Assembly (NCBI GenBank): GCA_965204525.1
Contig: OZ241994.1
Coordinates: forward strand, 992,001-1,056,000
DNA: 64,000 nt
DNA from: Bin5 sp965204525
Lineage (GTDB): Bacteria > Chloroflexota > Anaerolineae > Caldilineales > Caldilineaceae
Direction of reading: 5' to 3'
This document shows positions 8,953 through 17,434 of the stretch, one piece after another. Each line of letters begins with the position of its first letter. Positions within the stretch are counted from its first letter, which is position 1. Under the pieces are notes generated by a model, which was not told the DNA's origin, made no database searches, and worked only from the letters and a program-made list of their open reading frames with translations. Made by a program: the position numbers and the translations under genes.

Positions 8953-10164
8953 CTAAGCTGCGATCGTGGCCAAACGCCTTCCCGCCTCATGCAGTGTCCC
9001 AATCCGTTTAGCAAAGGCGAAACGAACGATGCCCTCGCCGTATCTTTCCCTGTCTCTCGTGTAAAAGTTGATCCCGGCCACCGAAGCTACGCCGACCTCC
9101 GTCGTGAGCCAGCGGGCAAAGCGGTGCGAGTCCCACTCCGCTTGGGGCGCGTCGATAGCGGAGTAGTCGGCCATGGTGTAGTACGAGCCCTCGGGCCGCA
9201 CCGCGCGAAAACCGGCCTCTCGCAGCATCGCCAACATAACTTCACGGCGTTCGTCGTATTCCTCTCTCATCTGTAACCAGTAGTCGCTGGGCTGGCTGAG
9301 AGCAACGGCAGCCGCGGCCTGCAGGGGCGTGGGCGCGCAGATTGTGGAGTAGTCGTGCACTGCACGGATGGCTCCTGCAAGCGGCTCGCGGGCGATAACA
9401 TAACCCAATCGCCAGCCTGTGACCGCAAAGGATTTTCCCAGTCCACCTATAGTCACCGTGCGCTCGACCAGGCCGTCGATACTGCCCGGGGACACATGCT
9501 CCCTGCCGTCATAGAGAATGCGGTCATAGATCTCGTCCGTGATCAGAATGAGATCATGGCGGTTCGTAAAGGCGGCAACTGTCTCCATCTCTTCGTCATC
9601 GAAAACACGGCCCGTAGGATTGTGGGGCGTATTCAGGAGCAAGGCCCGCGTCCGGTGCGTGACAGCGGCCTCCAATCGGTCCGCGTCGATCCGATAATCC
9701 GGGGCTTCCAGAACGACCGGCACGGCTGCGGCATCGGCCAGCAGCGCCGACGGACGGAAGTTTTCGTGTCCCGGTTCCAGTATGATCAGCTCGTCGCCGG
9801 GATTCAGCAAGGCCAGCAGGGAAGTGGTAATGCCTTCGGTCACGCCGCAGACGACGCAGATGTGGACGTCGGGGTCCACGGCCCAACCGAGTTGCCTTGT
9901 GTACTGCTCGGCCAGCGCCTGGCGCAGGGGCGGATAGCCCCACGTGACCGTATACTGGTTGGCCTCCCCGCGAATAGCGTCAACGGCGGCCTTGACAATT
10001 GCCTCCGGTGGGTCGAAGTCCGGAAAACCCTGGCTCAAGTTGATGGCTTCGTGCTCCATCGCAAGCCGGGTCATCTCTCGAATCATGGACTGGTTGAAAT
10101 TGGTTGTACGCGTGGCTGGGTACACGGCGTGCCTCGTAAGTTTTGCTATAGTGAGAACTGCCAA
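8953..10164 (-). CDS. PLP-dependent aminotransferase, class I/II
   Basis: Fold-type I aminotransferase of about 400 residues. It shows LSQGFPDFDPPE near the N-terminus, NTPHNPTGRV, TDEIYDRILYDG, and the PLP-lysine region GGLGKSFAVTGWRLGYV. The SQGFPDF element resembles kynurenine/methionine aminotransferase-like and aspartate aminotransferase-like enzymes, so the substrate cannot be named. The ATG at 10164 is used; the GTG 13 codons later or the methionine at residue 27 are possible starts. It lies convergent with the DUF2142-like gene and divergent from the sugar transporter operon. Confidence 0.88.
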   Translation of the reverse strand: MAVLTIAKLTRHAVYPATRTTNFNQSMIREMTRLAMEHEAINLSQGFPDFDPPEAIVKAAVDAIRGEANQYTVTWGYPPLRQALAEQYTRQLGWAVDPDVHICVVCGVTEGITTSLLALLNPGDELIILEPGHENFRPSALLADAAAVPVVLEAPDYRIDADRLEAAVTHRTRALLLNTPHNPTGRVFDDEEMETVAAFTNRHDLILITDEIYDRILYDGREHVSPGSIDGLVERTVTIGGLGKSFAVTGWRLGYVIAREPLAGAIRAVHDYSTICAPTPLQAAAAVALSQPSDYWLQMREEYDERREVMLAMLREAGFRAVRPEGSYYTMADYSAIDAPQAEWDSHRFARWLTTEVGVASVAGINFYTRDRERYGEGIVRFAFAKRIGTLHEAGRRLATIAA

Positions 10165-10465
10165 AACGCAGAAATTCTACTCGAATCCCGCTCAACTGGC
10201 AACGAGGAGAGACGCGGGAGTGGCCCGGAGCCCGATATGCCCTGTTGAATATTCACTTGCAAAGCGCTTCGGCCGTACGGCGAGAGGCGCCCATTCCTTG
10301 CTTCAGTGCCGTGAATTTGGCAGAAACCCAAGCTGGCTGGTTGCTTGACAATTGACAGGGGCTATAGTATCTTCCCGTGCTAAGTCCACCCAAAACGCCT
10401 TGAACCAGATCCAACACTGGTGCTCCGGCGAGCTTCTGCGATTTTGAACTGAATCGGTTAGGCGA
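10165..10465. other. Divergent intergenic region with a sugar-operon promoter
   Basis: About 300 bases between the minus-strand aminotransferase and the plus-strand sugar permease. It contains no gene. A tandem pair of TTGACA hexamers at 10345 and 10352 is the only clear promoter-like signal, oriented toward the permease. Nothing comparable was found for the aminotransferase. Confidence 0.5.
10345..10373 (+). promoter_or_regulatory. Candidate sigma-70 promoter of the sugar transporter operon
   Basis: TTGACA at 10345-10350, 17-base spacer, then TATCTT at 10368-10373 as the -10 element (4 of 6). A second TTGACA overlaps at 10352. It lies about 95 bases before the permease ATG. Confidence 0.45.
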
Positions 10466-10750
10466 ATGGCGACCCTTCAAGATCACATCGCCGCGACTTC
10501 GGCGCGAACACAACAGCGACCGTGGTATCACCTGAACGGCGAGGAGCGTTTGGCGTGGCTGCTCGTCCTGCCCTGGATCATCGGATTCGTTGCCTTCCAA
10601 CTGGGTCCGATGCTGGCCTCTCTGGGGCTCTCCTTAACCGAGTGGCGCATGTTTACGCCGCCGAAATTCATTGGACTGGCGAACTACGCCGAAATGATTT
10701 CCGGCGATCCTCTCGTATTTCAGGCGTTCAAAGTAACGACTATCTACTCG
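10466..10750 (+). pseudogene. Carbohydrate ABC transporter permease, 5' part (split by IS)
   Basis: Encodes the first 95 residues of a MalF/UgpA-like permease: a cytoplasmic tail, the first membrane helix (LAWLLVLPWIIGFVAFQLGP) and the start of the periplasmic loop (WRMFTPPKFIGLANY). Translation then runs into an IS982-type element at 10751. Removing the element and one copy of its 7-bp target duplication joins codon TCG at 10748-10750 to GTA at 11768 in frame, giving an uninterrupted 316-residue permease. The disruption therefore looks recent and fully reversible by precise excision. Confidence 0.9.
10744..10750 (+). repeat. Target site duplication, left copy (CTACTCG)
   Basis: Seven bases CTACTCG immediately left of the IS end, repeated exactly at 11761-11767 on the other side. 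Seven to nine base duplications are usual for IS982-family insertions. Confidence 0.93.
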
Positions 10751-10759
10751 GGCCTTATG

Positions 10760-11665
10760 CTAATTGGGAAAGGCCAATTGCTTGATTTGCAGATAGTCAG
10801 GTACGCCCAGCAGGCGATTGATGTAAATGCAGAGGGTATGTGCAGTCAATTTCGTGTAAAGGCGTGCACAAAGGCCTCTGAAAGTGTGAGCGTGGTTGGT
10901 TTCAATCGAGAATTGTGCGTTGAGTTGACTGTTGACTGTTTCGATCATTTGGCGGACGGCGTCGTAGATGCGAGAGACGAATGCCGGGAGCTGTTTTTTC
11001 TGGTTTCTGCGCGGTTTGGTGAGCAGGCGGATGCGATTGTATTGCCAGAGTTCTTCAGCTGCCGGTGCACTGACGTAGGCCTTGTCGCCGATGACGATGC
11101 GGTTGTTGTGTTCGGCAAGGAGTTCGCGACCGACAGCCAAGTCGCGGTAGCTAGCAGGAGCTAACTCGAAGTCGATAATGAGGCCACCCATCGTGATCAG
11201 AAGATGCAGCTTGAAACCGAAGATCATCTCCTTTTTGGAGGGAACGGGCCCGAAATCGGCCCCCCAATCAGACCAATCGCCGCGCGCTTGCGGCGCCAGA
11301 TGGAATTGAACCACAGGGATGGGCAGGCTATCCACGACACAATGCTCGTCCCGATAGAGTTCCATTCTGGCCAACATCATGCGCCGCATCTCATTGATAA
11401 TCCACATTAAGTTTCGTCGTCGCCGATTGAAACGGCTCTGTTCCGGCAAGATCGGAAACTTATCCCGATGTGCCTGCATATGACTGAGTAATTCTGTTTC
11501 CACATCCCAACCCAGACACTCGCCGATGAGACAGAGCGCGATCAACTCACTGTCGCTACACTCAGGCTCCGGTCCCGGTCGTCTCTGATATCTTTCCAGT
11601 TCCTTGTACATGTCGTCAACGAGTACATACACCCATAGACAGAAGTCGTCAAAGTGGGCTATCAT
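10760..11665 (-). CDS. IS982-family transposase
   Basis: A DDE transposase of 301 residues. Candidate catalytic residues are Asp112 in VVDSLPIPV, Asp194 in VIGDKAYVS and Glu242 in MIETVNSQLN, in the order and spacing of the IS982/DDE_Tnp_1 type; the N-terminal part carries the CSDSELIALCLIGE block of the family. An AGGAGG ribosome-binding site lies 9 bases upstream of the ATG. The stop codon overlaps the left terminal inverted repeat. A stem-loop in the leader may limit translation from transcripts starting outside the element. Confidence 0.95.
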   Translation of the reverse strand: MIAHFDDFCLWVYVLVDDMYKELERYQRRPGPEPECSDSELIALCLIGECLGWDVETELLSHMQAHRDKFPILPEQSRFNRRRRNLMWIINEMRRMMLARMELYRDEHCVVDSLPIPVVQFHLAPQARGDWSDWGADFGPVPSKKEMIFGFKLHLLITMGGLIIDFELAPASYRDLAVGRELLAEHNNRIVIGDKAYVSAPAAEELWQYNRIRLLTKPRRNQKKQLPAFVSRIYDAVRQMIETVNSQLNAQFSIETNHAHTFRGLCARLYTKLTAHTLCIYINRLLGVPDYLQIKQLAFPN

Positions 11666-11677
11666 TCGGTTAGTCCT

Positions 11678-11727
11678 CCTGGTGAGCTACCTTGGTTGGT
11701 CGAGACTTCCAAAGTTATCTCACCAGG
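11678..11727 (-). promoter_or_regulatory. Foldback stem-loop covering the transposase ribosome-binding site
   Basis: Within the IS, upstream of the transposase, plus-strand bases 11678-11695 and 11709-11727 are near-perfect inverted repeats (core CCTGGTGAG / CTCACCAGG, extended by partly matched bases to 18-19). In the minus-strand RNA the 3' arm ends in CACCAGG, which overlaps the first AGG of the AGGAGG Shine-Dalgarno. Such hairpins are known in other IS families to block translation from read-through transcripts; here that role is inferred. Confidence 0.6.
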
Positions 11728-11760
11728 GGACTTTTTTCAAACGCTATCTAGCATAAGGCC

Positions 11761-11767
11761 CTACTCG
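11761..11767 (+). repeat. Target site duplication, right copy (CTACTCG)
   Basis: Exact copy of the bases at 10744-10750, immediately right of the IS end. Confidence 0.93.
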
Positions 11768-12433
11768 GTAACATCGGTCCCTCTTCGCATTGCCCTGGGC
11801 GTATTGGTCGCTCTGCTTTTGAACGCCAGCGTTCGAGGGCTGGCCTTCATACGTACAGTATACTACCTCCCGGCGACGGTCAGCGGCGTGGCGGTGGCGA
11901 TGGTCTGGCTGTTGATTCTGAACGGCGATTTCGGGCTGTTAAACCGGGCGCTCAGTCTGCTTGGACTTGAAGGGCCTTACTGGCTGACCGACACGCGTAC
12001 GGTGCTAGCCTCTTTCGTGTTAATGAGTCTCTGGAGCGTCGGCGCCGGCATCATCATCTACCTGGCCGGTCTGCAGGGCGTCCCCAATGAACTCTACGAG
12101 GCTGCAGAGGTCGACGGCGCCGACGACTGGGTAAAGTTCTGGAAGATCACGATACCCATGATATCTCCCGTTCTCTTCTTCCAGTTCGTTATCGGAATGA
12201 TCGACGCGCTGCAGGAGTTCGCCGGCCCCTTTATCATGACCCAGGGCGGCCCCGGGAACGCCAGCCTGTTCGTGATGCTCTACCTGTTCAGGCAGGGCTT
12301 CGAGTTCTTCCAAATGGGATATGCCTCCGCGCTTGCCTGGGTACTCTTCGTTTACATCATGCTACTGACCCTCTTCATCATCCGCTCCTCTGCAGTATGG
12401 GTCTACTACGAAGGTGAAGTCAAAGGAAATTAA
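11768..12433 (+). pseudogene. Carbohydrate ABC transporter permease, 3' part (split by IS)
   Basis: The remaining 221 codons of the split permease, from VTSVPLRIALGVLVALLLN to the C-terminus. It contains five membrane helices and the EAA-loop motif (ELYEAAEVDGADDWVKFWKI) that docks the transporter ATPase. An open frame begins inside the IS at 11654 and continues in phase, so a chimeric protein with about 38 IS-encoded N-terminal residues and lacking the first helix could in theory be made, but normal function is unlikely. The next permease starts three bases after the stop. Confidence 0.9.
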
Positions 12434-12436
12434 GCG

Positions 12437-13297
12437 ATGGTCGTACGCTCAATCAGCGGGAGCCAAAGCCGCTACCGAGCCTTCAAGATGACATTTATCT
12501 ATATTGTCCTGGCAGTCGGCATGGTCATTGTAATTCTGCCCTTTCTGTGGATGGTATCCACTTCTCTGAAGACGCCGGCCGACATCTTCAAGATTCCTAC
12601 GGTATGGATCCCTAATCCAATTGTATGGGCAAACTATCCAAATGCCATGACGATTCTGCCCTTCGGACGCTTCATTCTCAACACGGCCAAAATCACCGGA
12701 TTGGCGGTGGTGGGCGCCACGCTTTCCGGTTCGCTAGCCGCGTTTGCCTTCGCACGCCTTCGCTGGAGAGGACGCAACTTCATGTTCGTGCTGGTCCTGT
12801 CCACGCTTATGCTGCCGTTCCAGGTCATCATGATTCCCCAGTTCATTCTATTTCGCGAGCTCAAGTGGCTGGACACCTATTTGCCCCTGGTCGTGCCGGC
12901 TTTCTTTGGGGGCAGCGCCTTCAACATTTTCCTGCTGCGCCAGTATTTCATGACGATTTCGCCCGAGCTGGACGATGCCGCCATAATCGACGGTTGCAGC
13001 CGCTTCGGCGTCTATTGGCGAATCATTCTTCCGCTCTCAAAGGCGGCCTTGATGACCGTCGTGATATTTATCGTTCAAAACCGCTGGCAGAGCTTCCTCG
13101 TGCCTCTCATATATCTGTTCGACCAGAAAAAGTACACGCTGGCGCTGGGCTTGCGACTGTTCCAGGACCAGTATACGACGGAATGGGAGTTAATGATGGC
13201 CGCGGCAACTGTGAGTATGATTCCGGTGCTCCTGGTCTTCTATTACGGGCAGCGTTACTTCATACAGGGTGTCGTGTTTACGGGAGTAAAAGGGTAG
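12437..13297 (+). CDS. Carbohydrate ABC transporter permease, MalG/UgpE-like
   Basis: Second inner-membrane subunit of a sugar importer, 286 residues. It has six hydrophobic segments, the FLWMVSTSLKTPADIF start of MalG-like permeases and the EAA-loop equivalent ELDDAAIIDGCSRFGVYWRII. An AAGGA Shine-Dalgarno lies in the end of the preceding gene, three bases from its stop, indicating translational coupling with the disrupted first permease. The IS upstream may reduce its expression through polarity. No ATPase gene is present, so a shared MsmK/UgpC-type ATPase encoded elsewhere is probably used. Confidence 0.92.
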   Translation: MVVRSISGSQSRYRAFKMTFIYIVLAVGMVIVILPFLWMVSTSLKTPADIFKIPTVWIPNPIVWANYPNAMTILPFGRFILNTAKITGLAVVGATLSGSLAAFAFARLRWRGRNFMFVLVLSTLMLPFQVIMIPQFILFRELKWLDTYLPLVVPAFFGGSAFNIFLLRQYFMTISPELDDAAIIDGCSRFGVYWRIILPLSKAALMTVVIFIVQNRWQSFLVPLIYLFDQKKYTLALGLRLFQDQYTTEWELMMAAATVSMIPVLLVFYYGQRYFIQGVVFTGVKG

Positions 13298-13354
13298 TCG
13301 CGCACCGGCCTGGTGCTGCGATTGAGCCAGAACGTTTTCAACAAGGAGAACAGA

Positions 13355-14704
13355 ATGATGTCTGATCAAATGACTCGCCGCAGGTTTCTACGCAATGCCG
13401 GTCTTGGCGCCAGCTCCGCAATCATGCTGGCAGCGTGCCAGCCAATGGCTGCCGGACAGGCTGGAGATGACGGCGGCGCCGCCGCGCCGGCAGCGGAACC
13501 GGTTTCCATCATTTCGATGACGTGGGGTCGGGCTGAGATGATGGAAGATGTGGCCGCGGCCTTCGTCGAAAGCAATGACGGGGCGATTGTCGTTGAAAAC
13601 CAGACCCTGGGCTGGGGCGACTACTGGACCAAACTGAATACTTTGTACGCCTCCGGGTCCCCGCCGGACTCTGCCTGGACGCACACGGCCTGGGTGCGGC
13701 CCCATGCCGTTCTCGGCGCGATCGAAGATCTGAATCCCCGCATCGATGCATCGCCCGAGTTTCCCGACGACTGGTATGAATCCGTTTGGGGGCTGTTCAC
13801 CTTTGAGGGCGGACAGTACGGTACCAGTTGGGACGTAGGCGTGCAGGGAATTTGGTTCAACCGCACTCTCTATGAGGCGGCCGGCCTGACCGGTCCGGGC
13901 GTTGGCTCGACCTATGCGGATCTGCTGGAGGCCAGTCTTGCGCTGACGACAGACCGCGAAGGCAACCATCCCCAGGACGACGGTTTCAATAAGCGGGAGG
14001 TAGCGGTCTGGGGCATGTCGAACATGGTGGACAACTGGGTCAACGAGATCCGACCACAGGCGGTGGCCTGGGGGACGGATGTATTCAATGAAGACGAAAC
14101 CGAGTGTATCGTCAACTCCGAGGCGACGGTCGAGTTCCTCAACTGGTACCTTGACGCAATTCAGACCCACCAGGTGCATCCCTCAGCCGATCTGATTGAG
14201 GGTCTGGGGAACCTGTTCGTTTCGGGCAGTTCGGCTCTGATTTCCACGTTCCCCGGCATCATCGACCAGTTCGACGGCTCGTTCGAGTGGGAGATTTCTC
14301 CGTACCCGATGGGAGGAGACAGTGGGGCACATACCCTCAATGTCGGCGGTTCCGCGTTCTCGATCCCGTCCGAAAGCCCGCACCCGGAGGAGGCGTGGGA
14401 GTGGCTGGAGTATAACGCCGGCGAGGAAGCCCACCGAATCTGGGCAAGCACAGGGATAATCAATGCTCGCCGGTCCACGTCAAAGTATGTGTTGGAGCTG
14501 CTCGATGTACCTGACACCTTTGTGGAGTTCTACATGGACCGCATTGACGAGTTCGGCGTGCCAGTGTGGCAACATAAGAACCGGGCACAGATTAACACTG
14601 CTCTGACAGCCGCGTTCGAGCTGGTCTGGTTGGGCGACCGTACAGTGGAAGATGCCGCCAGCGCCGTGAAACCAGAGGTAGATGAGTTGCTGGCCGACGC
14701 TTGA
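13355..14704 (+). CDS. Extracellular solute-binding protein family 1 (sugar ABC transporter), Tat-type lipoprotein
   Basis: Substrate-binding protein of the sugar importer, 449 residues. The N-terminus has a twin-arginine motif (TRRRFLRNAG) followed by a lipobox ending in LAAC, so it is probably exported by Tat and lipid-anchored. The mature part has the family-1 fold pattern with EDLNPRID and GGSAFSIPSESPHPEEAWEWLEY. ATG at 13355 is chosen because AAGGAG ends six bases before it. It follows the second permease by 57 bases and precedes a sulfatase, suggesting the transported compound is a sulfated sugar or its product; that link is inference. Confidence 0.9.
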   Translation: MMSDQMTRRRFLRNAGLGASSAIMLAACQPMAAGQAGDDGGAAAPAAEPVSIISMTWGRAEMMEDVAAAFVESNDGAIVVENQTLGWGDYWTKLNTLYASGSPPDSAWTHTAWVRPHAVLGAIEDLNPRIDASPEFPDDWYESVWGLFTFEGGQYGTSWDVGVQGIWFNRTLYEAAGLTGPGVGSTYADLLEASLALTTDREGNHPQDDGFNKREVAVWGMSNMVDNWVNEIRPQAVAWGTDVFNEDETECIVNSEATVEFLNWYLDAIQTHQVHPSADLIEGLGNLFVSGSSALISTFPGIIDQFDGSFEWEISPYPMGGDSGAHTLNVGGSAFSIPSESPHPEEAWEWLEYNAGEEAHRIWASTGIINARRSTSKYVLELLDVPDTFVEFYMDRIDEFGVPVWQHKNRAQINTALTAAFELVWLGDRTVEDAASAVKPEVDELLADA

Positions 14705-14820
14705 TCCAAGTCCCGGTTATTTCTCCACGCAGGACTGGAAAGTTGGAGGGTAACCTTTTCTCTCGCGTTGGAGCAAGTAACCTTTTTTTCAGTCTTGAGT
14801 TCCATGGCTGTCCAACCGAT

Positions 14821-14854
14821 ACACCCCCTAGCAGGCCGTTCTGCCAGGGGGTGT
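14821..14854 (+). terminator. Stable stem-loop between binding protein and sulfatase
   Basis: ACACCCCCT at 14821-14829 pairs with AGGGGGTGT at 14846-14854, with an inner GCAG/CTGC stem. No run of T follows, so it may stabilise the upstream mRNA or partly terminate rather than act as a full intrinsic terminator. Confidence 0.5.
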
Positions 14855-14880
14855 GTTGCTTCCAAAGATGAGGATCAATC

Positions 14881-16293
14881 ATGACCCAAGGAAGCCGCCC
14901 CAATGTTCTTCTGATTATGGCCGATGATCATGCTCCCGCCGCATTTTCCACCTACGGCAGCAAGCTGAACTGCACCCCAAATCTGGACCGCATCGCCGCC
15001 GAAGGGCTGCGTTTGGACCGCTGCTTCTGCACAAATGCGATCTGTACGCCGGCGCGGGCGTCAGTTCATACCGGGAAGTACAGCCACGTGACAGGCATCA
15101 AGACCCTGAACGACGTCATCGACCAGACGCAGGAGACGACCGTCGGCATGTTGCTGCACGATGCCGGCTACCAAACAGCATTCGTGGGCAAGTGGCATCT
15201 GGGGCACGGAGGGAACAGTGATCCCGCCGGCTATGATTTCTGGAGTGTTCTTCCGGTGCAGGGCAAATACTATGACCCGGATCTGAGGGAAATGGGTGAA
15301 ACGATCACCGAGCGAGGTTATGTTACCGACCTGCTGACCGATAAGGCGCTGGGCTGGTTGTCACAACGGGACGAGGAGCGCCCTTTCTTTCTCGTGTGCG
15401 CGCACAAGGCCCCGCACGACCCTTTCCAACCCCATCCCAAACACAAGGACCTCTTTGCGGCTGAACCTGTTCCCGAGCCTGCAACCTTTCACGATACTTA
15501 TGAGAATCGAGCGGCCGCCGCGAGTATGGCGACCGAAAAGGTGGCGCTGATGCATCTGAAAAACCACCTTCCCGATCCGGTTCCCGAGGGGTTGTCCGCC
15601 GGGGAGCAGAAAGCGTGGAACTATCAGAGTTACATGCGCAACTACCTTCGATGCGTCGCCTCAATCGACGAAAATGTAGGCCGGCTCTTGGACTTTCTGG
15701 AGGAGAATCAACTGGGCGAGGACACGATAGTCATCTACACATCGGACCACGGGTTCTTTCTGGGCGATCATGGATGGTATGACAAGCGATTCATGTACGA
15801 AGAGTCGATTCGCATTCCTTTCCTGATGCGCTTCCCTCGCTCCGTTCAGGCCGGCATTACAAGTGAACGTATCGCACTGAATGTAGATTTTGCGCCGACC
15901 ATTCTCGATTACGCCGGTTTGCCTGTCCCGACGGACATGCAAGGGCGAAGCCTTCGCCCACTCGCTGATGGCCGACCGCCTTCCGATTGGCGGACGTCGA
16001 TGTACTACCGTTACTGGATGCATTTGGCGCATTTCAACATTCCGGCACACTACGGCATCCGTACCGAGCGCCATAAGCTGATCTACTACTACGGGGAAGC
16101 CTTGGGCAGCGCCGGCGCCATCGATGAGCCTACCCCACCGGAGTGGGAGCTGTTTGACCTTGAAGCGGATCCGCAGGAAATGAATAACATCTACCGCGAC
16201 CCGGACAGCGCCGACCTAGTCGCAGAGTTGAAATCCGAACTCATGCGGCTGCAGAGCAGATTGGGGGATGCCCTCCACGAATGTGAATCGTGA
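14881..16293 (+). CDS. Sulfatase (arylsulfatase-type, formylglycine-dependent)
   Basis: Hydrolyses sulfate esters. The 470-residue protein starts with the metal-binding NVLLIMADDHAP, has the maturation motif CTPARASVHTGKY with Cys55 as the residue converted to formylglycine, and later YTSDHGFFLGDHGWYDKR supplying metal ligands. No signal peptide is visible, so it is predicted to be cytoplasmic, acting on imported substrate. An AGGA element precedes the ATG. It is the last gene of the sugar transporter operon. No formylglycine-generating enzyme or anaerobic maturase is in the window, so activation must come from elsewhere. Confidence 0.92.
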   Translation: MTQGSRPNVLLIMADDHAPAAFSTYGSKLNCTPNLDRIAAEGLRLDRCFCTNAICTPARASVHTGKYSHVTGIKTLNDVIDQTQETTVGMLLHDAGYQTAFVGKWHLGHGGNSDPAGYDFWSVLPVQGKYYDPDLREMGETITERGYVTDLLTDKALGWLSQRDEERPFFLVCAHKAPHDPFQPHPKHKDLFAAEPVPEPATFHDTYENRAAAASMATEKVALMHLKNHLPDPVPEGLSAGEQKAWNYQSYMRNYLRCVASIDENVGRLLDFLEENQLGEDTIVIYTSDHGFFLGDHGWYDKRFMYEESIRIPFLMRFPRSVQAGITSERIALNVDFAPTILDYAGLPVPTDMQGRSLRPLADGRPPSDWRTSMYYRYWMHLAHFNIPAHYGIRTERHKLIYYYGEALGSAGAIDEPTPPEWELFDLEADPQEMNNIYRDPDSADLVAELKSELMRLQSRLGDALHECES

Positions 16294-16332
16294 CTCCCGC
16301 GAGTTCGACGCGAACTTAATTGCCTTAGCGAC

Positions 16333-17304
16333 TCAGGAAGAATCCGCAGTCAGGCCCTCTTTGAGACGGTGGATTTCCACAAGCCCCGTGTCGCGATAGC
16401 GGGCGAGTTGAGCGGATGAGAGACCAGCTACTGACTCATGAACATCTCGCACAATCCGGTCAACCAGCTCGTCGGTCAATTTGGGGTCCCCCAGAGTGCG
16501 CCAGCGCGCTTCCTGCGTTGCTCCCAGGTGGCGCATATAGTGCGCGATGCCCTCAGCTCCGCCCGCCAGGTGGTAGGTGGTAAACGGCCCTTGCAGCGCC
16601 CAGCGAAGACCCGGACCTTGTGTAATCACCTCGTCGATATCCTTAACGGTTGAGATACCTTCGGCCACCAAATGGACCGCCTCGCGAAAGAGGGCCGCTG
16701 CGAGCCGGTTGGCGATATGGCCGTATGCCTCCCTTTTCATCAGCACCGGCGCTTTACCGATGGCCCGGTAGAACGCTATCGCCCATGCCAGCGCCTCCGG
16801 AGCGGTGCGCTCGCCTCCGGAAACTTCGACAAGAGGAATCAGATGAGGGGGGTTGAATGGATGGCCGACAATAAGCCTTTGAGGCTGTCTTGCTTTCCGC
16901 TGAATGTCGGTTGGAATCAAGGCTGTGGCGCTGCTGCTCACAATCACCTGCGGGCCAATTACAGACTCCAAGTCTCTAAGCGTCTCCCGTTTCAGATCCA
17001 GTCTCTCCGGCACGCTCTCCTGCACGAATTGGGCCGCAGCGAGCTCGTCGCCGATGCTTGCTGAGAACTGCAGTAGACTCGTATCGGCGAGAGTTGGATA
17101 ACCGATGCTTTCCAACGCGGGCATCATCCCGTCAATTGCCCGACGCAGTTCCCTTTCGTCAACAACCGGATCAACTGCCATTACATCCAGTCCGTTTGCC
17201 AGGAAACAGGTTGCCCAACTTGCCCCTATGGTCCCCGCGCCGATCACGGCTACTTTCCGGACCTGGTCAACCGGTACTGGCGTCACTTCTTGCTGTTGGT
17301 GCAT
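16333..17304 (-). CDS. 3-hydroxyacyl-CoA dehydrogenase family protein
   Basis: NAD-dependent dehydrogenase of 323 residues with the Rossmann motif VAVIGAGTIGASWATCFLANG at residues 18-38 and the family blocks QESVPERLDLKRETLRDLE and GHPFNPPHLIPLVEVSGG. The C-terminal half contains the helical 3HCDH domain (AYGHIANRLAAALFREAVHLV). The length and single-domain form match 3-hydroxybutyryl-CoA dehydrogenase or L-carnitine dehydrogenase types rather than the multifunctional FadB. It is the last gene of the long minus-strand run behind the liv transporter, 130 bases after an aminotransferase, so an amino-acid or acyl-CoA degradation role is plausible. Confidence 0.87.
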   Translation of the reverse strand: MHQQQEVTPVPVDQVRKVAVIGAGTIGASWATCFLANGLDVMAVDPVVDERELRRAIDGMMPALESIGYPTLADTSLLQFSASIGDELAAAQFVQESVPERLDLKRETLRDLESVIGPQVIVSSSATALIPTDIQRKARQPQRLIVGHPFNPPHLIPLVEVSGGERTAPEALAWAIAFYRAIGKAPVLMKREAYGHIANRLAAALFREAVHLVAEGISTVKDIDEVITQGPGLRWALQGPFTTYHLAGGAEGIAHYMRHLGATQEARWRTLGDPKLTDELVDRIVRDVHESVAGLSSAQLARYRDTGLVEIHRLKEGLTADSS

Positions 17305-17434
17305 TTCAAGTTCCTGTTTGGACAGTTCGCAACATCAATTGGCGCGTTATGCGAATCGAACACCCCAAGCCATGTTCTCGCTGGGGAGCTCAATCGCTGG
17401 GCGAGGAATTGCGTTGGGAAAGGCCGCTGCGGAA

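Larger units (their letters stand above)
10751..11760 (-). mobile_element. Complete IS982-family insertion sequence, 1010 bp
   Basis: The element is bounded by 12-bp perfect terminal inverted repeats (GGCCTTATGCTA at 10751-10762 and its complement at 11749-11760), flanked by identical 7-bp direct repeats CTACTCG, and carries one transposase gene that fills most of it. Its length is the usual one for IS982 members. It sits in the first permease gene of a sugar ABC operon, in the opposite orientation to that gene. All parts are intact, so the copy may still be mobile. Confidence 0.95.

Noticed and set aside
9355..10248. Open frame of 297 codons on the plus strand
   Set aside because: Antisense to the aminotransferase, which has full catalytic motifs; no independent evidence for translation.
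16302..16316. Short inverted repeat AGTTCG-acg-CGAACT between the convergent sulfatase and dehydrogenase genes
   Set aside because: Only six base pairs and no T run; too weak for a terminator call.
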